Shown: positions 5,899 through 8,141 of the stretch, piece by piece
How positions within the stretch are numbered: the first letter of the stretch is position 1
Layout: every line of letters begins with the position of its first letter
From: an uncultured Ruminococcus sp.
Lineage (GTDB): Bacteria > Bacillota > Clostridia > Oscillospirales > Acutalibacteraceae
Length of the DNA: 8,141 nucleotides
NCBI GenBank assembly: GCA_937892835.1
Contig: CALBHM010000366.1
Coordinates: forward strand, 1 to 8,141
Direction: 5' to 3'
Notes under the pieces: generated by a model
The model's input: the letters and a program-made list of their open reading frames with translations, nothing else
What the model was told of the DNA's origin: nothing
Database searches by the model: none
Program-made: the position numbers and the translations under genes

Positions 5899-6450
5899 TT
5901 ACGCCGTCTCCCCTGCCGCCTTTTTCTTGAGTATCTCGACCAGCTCATACGTCGTTCTGCAATCGTCAAGTGCACGGTGGGATGCACCGCTTATTCCGAA
6001 ATAGTCCTTCAAAAAAGACAGCTTATGGCTTCTCAGCTCGGGAAGAATTTCTTTTGAAAAAAGCAATGAATCAAGTGTCCTGTTGCACGGTTTTTCGCCG
6101 AAAAGCAATGCTGAATTCCACGAAATAAAGCGCATATCGAAACCGATATTATGGCCAACGATCGGCATATCGCCGACAAAATCGAACAGCTCGCAAAGCA
6201 CGGTTGAAATATCATCGGCATTTTCGAGCATGGCGTTGTTTATACCGGTCAAGCCGAAAATAAACGGACTTATCTCCTTATCGGTGTGAATCAGCCGAGA
6301 GAACTCATCCGTAACGATATCGTCCTCAACCCTGACGGCGGAAACTTCAATAATATCGTCCGTTTTGCAGTTCAAACCCGTTGTTTCGATATCGACAACG
6401 ACAAAATCATGTGTATTCAAAAAGTTTTGTGCAACCTTCATTTTCTTCAT
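5899..6450 (-). CDS. DEDDh-family 3'-5' exonuclease (DnaQ/PolC-epsilon-like domain)
   Basis: This is a stand-alone exonuclease domain of 183 residues (180 if the second ATG is used). ExoI is VVVDIETTGLN with D20 and E22. ExoII is VGHNIGFDMRF with D105. ExoIII is HRALDDC with H158 and D163. All five DEDDh residues are present, so it should be an active two-metal exonuclease on DNA or RNA ends. There is no polymerase, helicase or BRCT part, so it is not PolC. Similar short proteins are often called DNA polymerase III epsilon subunit, and I would not go that far. The ATG at 6450 directly abuts TTAGG with no spacing, while the ATG at 6441 has AGGA 8 nt upstream; 6441 may be the true start. It is transcribed toward rpsO, with only a weak AT-only stem and a T7 run after its stop. 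Confidence 0.9.
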   Translation of the reverse strand: MKKMKVAQNFLNTHDFVVVDIETTGLNCKTDDIIEVSAVRVEDDIVTDEFSRLIHTDKEISPFIFGLTGINNAMLENADDISTVLCELFDFVGDMPIVGHNIGFDMRFISWNSALLFGEKPCNRTLDSLLFSKEILPELRSHKLSFLKDYFGISGASHRALDDCRTTYELVEILKKKAAGETA

Positions 6451-6473
6451 CCTAACCGAAAAATTCGATTATA

Positions 6474-6502
6474 ATAATACCATATTTTTATTTTCATTTC
6501 AA
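6474..6502 (-). promoter_or_regulatory. Promoter for the exonuclease gene
   Basis: On the minus strand TTGAAA (6502-6497) and TATTAT (6479-6474) are separated by 17 bp. An alternative TATAAT lies at 6473-6468. It is back to back, and overlapping in part, with the + strand promoter of the small-protein/MFS operon. Confidence 0.5.
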
Positions 6503-6505
6503 CTC

Positions 6506-6534
6506 TTTACTTATAATTTCAATTATGTTAGAAT
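6506..6534 (+). promoter_or_regulatory. Promoter for the small-protein/MFS operon
   Basis: TTTACT (6506-6511) and TAGAAT (6529-6534) are separated by 17 bp, with TG at 6526-6527 making an extended -10. The start point would be near 6541, leaving a very short leader in which GGAGG (6544-6548) lies almost at the 5' end. Confidence 0.55.
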
Positions 6535-6557
6535 ACCTCTATCGGAGGTAATTAAAA

Positions 6558-6875
6558 ATGTTTTTCAGAAAAAAAGATAAAACACCAAAAAACTATAAAA
6601 TAGATGAGCTTAAATTCCTGAGCGATGAAGCAAAGAAAGCCTTCAAAATTCTTGAAATCACCGAAACCTCTCAGCTTATCGGCAAGGAGGGCGACAACTT
6701 CTATCTTGACTACTGCGTCGAGAGCGGCGACGTTGCCGACAAGGTTATTCTTTATGAGATGAGAACTGCCGTTTATTTTGCCAACACGCCGAAGCCTGAC
6801 GAGAAAAAACTGCGCTGGTGGTACTGGAAGGACAGCAATACAGAGAAAGAGGACATGCTTGAAGATGACGAATAA
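6558..6875 (+). CDS. Unrecognised 105-residue cytoplasmic protein, coupled to an MFS transporter
   Basis: I do not recognise a family. The ATG follows GGAGG (6544-6548) by 9 nt. There is no signal peptide and no membrane segment. The N-terminus is very basic (FFRKKDKTPKNYK). The middle (about 20-80) looks like a small folded alpha/beta domain with DNFYLDYCVES and KVILYEMRTAVYFA. A Trp-rich LRWWYW (84-89) follows, then an acidic tail EKEDMLEDDE. Its last 11 nt overlap the start of the transporter gene in a different frame, so the two are almost certainly co-transcribed and translationally coupled. A role linked to the transporter is inference. The reading frame is convincing because of its ribosome binding site and junction; the function is open. 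Confidence 0.8.
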   Translation: MFFRKKDKTPKNYKIDELKFLSDEAKKAFKILEITETSQLIGKEGDNFYLDYCVESGDVADKVILYEMRTAVYFANTPKPDEKKLRWWYWKDSNTEKEDMLEDDE

Positions 6876-8076
6876 CGGCAAATACACTTCCACAAAAATC
6901 GCCTGTTACGCAGGATATTTTGTTCAGGCGATCATCAACAATCTTGCATCACTTTTCTATGTTATTTTTCAGGACGAATTCGGACTGCATTATTCACAAA
7001 TCAGCTGGCTTATACTTATCAACTTTGTGTCGCAGATTTTTATTGATTTCACGTCGGTAAAAATCATTGCAAAGGTCGGATACCGTGTATCTATCGTCTT
7101 CGCTCACATTTTTGCGGCGGCAGGACTTATCCTCTTGGGAATTCTGCCGAGGGCATTCGGCAATCACTATATCGGACTTATCATTCCGATAATTATTTAT
7201 GCAATCGGATCCGGACTTATCGAGGTTCTCGTCAGTCCGATAATTGAGGGTCTGCCGCTCAGCAACAAGTCGGGTGAAATGGCATTTCTCCATTCGTTCT
7301 ATTGCTGGGGTCAGGCTTCGGTCGTGCTTATTACAACATTTGCAATCAAATTTATCGGCACGGAAAATTGGATATACATGCCGATGCTTTGGGCAATTAT
7401 TCCGATAATCAACATGTTCGCTTTTATGAGAGTTCCGATTGTTCCGCCCGTTCCCGAGGGCGAAAGCGAAATGAGGATTCCGGAGCTTTTCAAAGAACCG
7501 ACCTTCATTATTTGTGCTATTCTAATGCTCTGCGCCGGCGCAAGTGAAATTGCAATGGCTCAATGGGCTTCAACATTTGCCGAGAAAAGTCTCGGTGTCA
7601 GCAAGTTCACCGGTGACCTGCTCGGTCCTTGTCTGTTTGCCGTTCTGATGGGTTCAGGTAGAGTCCTTTACGGCTCGTTCGGTGACAGATTGAATCTGCG
7701 CCGAGTTCTCAGCTTTTGCGCAGGACTTTGCATTGTCAGCTATCTCACGACATCACTTGTCCCCATACCGATCGTTTCACTCATCGGCTGCGGACTTTGC
7801 GGCCTTTCCGCTTCTACGATGTGGCCGGGAATTTTCAGCCTTGCAGCAAAGGTTTTCCCGAAGGGTGGTACGGCAATGTTCGCCATGCTTGCGATGTTCG
7901 GCGATTTCGGCTGCGCATTCGGCCCGTGGATAACAGGAATACTCTCTGATGCGGCTCAGGCAAACCCATCAATTACAATGGATCCTTTGAAATTCGGTCT
8001 TATCTTCTGCATCGCTTTCCCGATTCTTATGATAATTCTTTTGAACTTCACGAAGTCAATGAAGAAAGTTAAATAA
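6865..8076 (+). CDS. Major facilitator superfamily transporter, substrate unknown
   Basis: The protein has 403 residues with about 12 hydrophobic segments: roughly 11-34, 46-62, 76-97, 103-126, 142-162, 169-188, then 213-232, 252-270, 281-299, 302-324, 335-357 and 373-395. The central loop (about 189-210) separates two six-helix halves, as in MFS permeases. The loop after helix 8 carries YGSFGDRLNLRR (269-280), the second-half form of the MFS motif A with D274 and R275. I chose ATG 6865, not an in-frame ATG at 6778: the extra 29 residues would be non-membrane Arg/Lys-rich sequence that merely shadows the upstream gene. AGAGGA (6848-6853) and translational coupling across the 11-nt overlap also favour 6865. 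The substrate cannot be read from sequence; nothing marks it as a sugar or drug carrier. Confidence 0.9.
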   Translation: MTNNGKYTSTKIACYAGYFVQAIINNLASLFYVIFQDEFGLHYSQISWLILINFVSQIFIDFTSVKIIAKVGYRVSIVFAHIFAAAGLILLGILPRAFGNHYIGLIIPIIIYAIGSGLIEVLVSPIIEGLPLSNKSGEMAFLHSFYCWGQASVVLITTFAIKFIGTENWIYMPMLWAIIPIINMFAFMRVPIVPPVPEGESEMRIPELFKEPTFIICAILMLCAGASEIAMAQWASTFAEKSLGVSKFTGDLLGPCLFAVLMGSGRVLYGSFGDRLNLRRVLSFCAGLCIVSYLTTSLVPIPIVSLIGCGLCGLSASTMWPGIFSLAAKVFPKGGTAMFAMLAMFGDFGCAFGPWITGILSDAAQANPSITMDPLKFGLIFCIAFPILMIILLNFTKSMKKVK

Positions 8077-8077
8077 G

Positions 8078-8118
8078 CAAATGGGTTGAATGTACGTTTA
8101 ATACATTCGACCCATTTG
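8078..8118. terminator. 17-bp inverted repeat after the MFS gene
   Basis: Positions 8078-8094 pair with 8102-8118 over 17 bp with a single T-G wobble, around a 7-nt loop. It begins 2 nt past the stop codon at 8076. No T run follows on the + strand (TGCAGACACGG). On the minus strand the sequence after it (CTTATTTAACTTT) is moderately T-rich. It may terminate or stabilise the 3' end, or act on a convergent gene outside the window. Confidence 0.55.
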
Positions 8119-8141
8119 TGCAGACACGGCACGGTGAACAG

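Noticed and set aside
5866..5901. Possible terminator after the exonuclease gene
   Set aside because: There is a run of seven T on the minus strand, but the only stem before it is about 6 bp of pure A-T pairs, so it is too weak to call; readthrough into rpsO is possible.
6778..6864. N-terminal extension of the MFS transporter from ATG 6778
   Set aside because: The extra 29 residues are an off-frame reading of the upstream gene. The ATG at 6865 has AGGA-type support, an 11-nt coupling overlap and a normal MFS N-terminus.

Overview
The window looks like a chromosomal segment from a gut-type Clostridia (Bacillota; Oscillospirales/Ruminococcaceae-like is my inference). The reasons are the rpsO-pnp operon, strong GGAGG-type ribosome binding sites, sigma-A-like promoters, a secreted protein made of GLUG, Ig-like, Cys-repeat and BIG2 modules, and palindromic intergenic repeats. 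No lineage-defining RNA gene is present, so the placement is approximate.

Layout. Positions 1-22 hold the first codons of a leftward gene that runs off the window. Positions 23-264 are a divergent AT-rich control region with a strong candidate LytTR-type operator (two repeats, 12 bp apart). This feeds a 712-residue secreted modular surface protein (265-2403, +). Positions 2404-3074 lie between two convergent gene ends. They hold no credible gene, but are packed with hairpins and palindromic repeat elements (2423-2458, 2511-2633, 2725-2759, 2783-2860, 2906-2991) and end with the rho-independent terminator of the pnp operon. Positions 2634-2724 are plain AT-rich sequence with nothing recognised.

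The minus-strand block 5719-3075 is the rpsO-pnp operon (ribosomal protein S15 and polynucleotide phosphorylase). It has a consensus promoter at 5859-5831 and a leader that can form a pseudoknot burying the rpsO Shine-Dalgarno sequence. A perfect 11-bp hairpin follows rpsO, and a long interrupted hairpin sits just before pnp. Upstream on the same strand is a separate DEDDh exonuclease gene (6450-5899). It is divergent from a two-gene rightward operon: an unrecognised 105-residue acidic-tailed protein, and an MFS transporter whose start overlaps it by 11 nt. A 17-bp inverted repeat follows the transporter.

How it fits together. S15 and PNPase are a classic co-transcribed pair, and both appear to be controlled by RNA structure here. 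The exonuclease is a housekeeping-type nuclease. The surface protein, its operator and its Trp-rich C-terminal tail, together with the small protein/MFS pair, are the accessory and least explained parts. I see no defence system, CRISPR array, prophage or transposase in this window.
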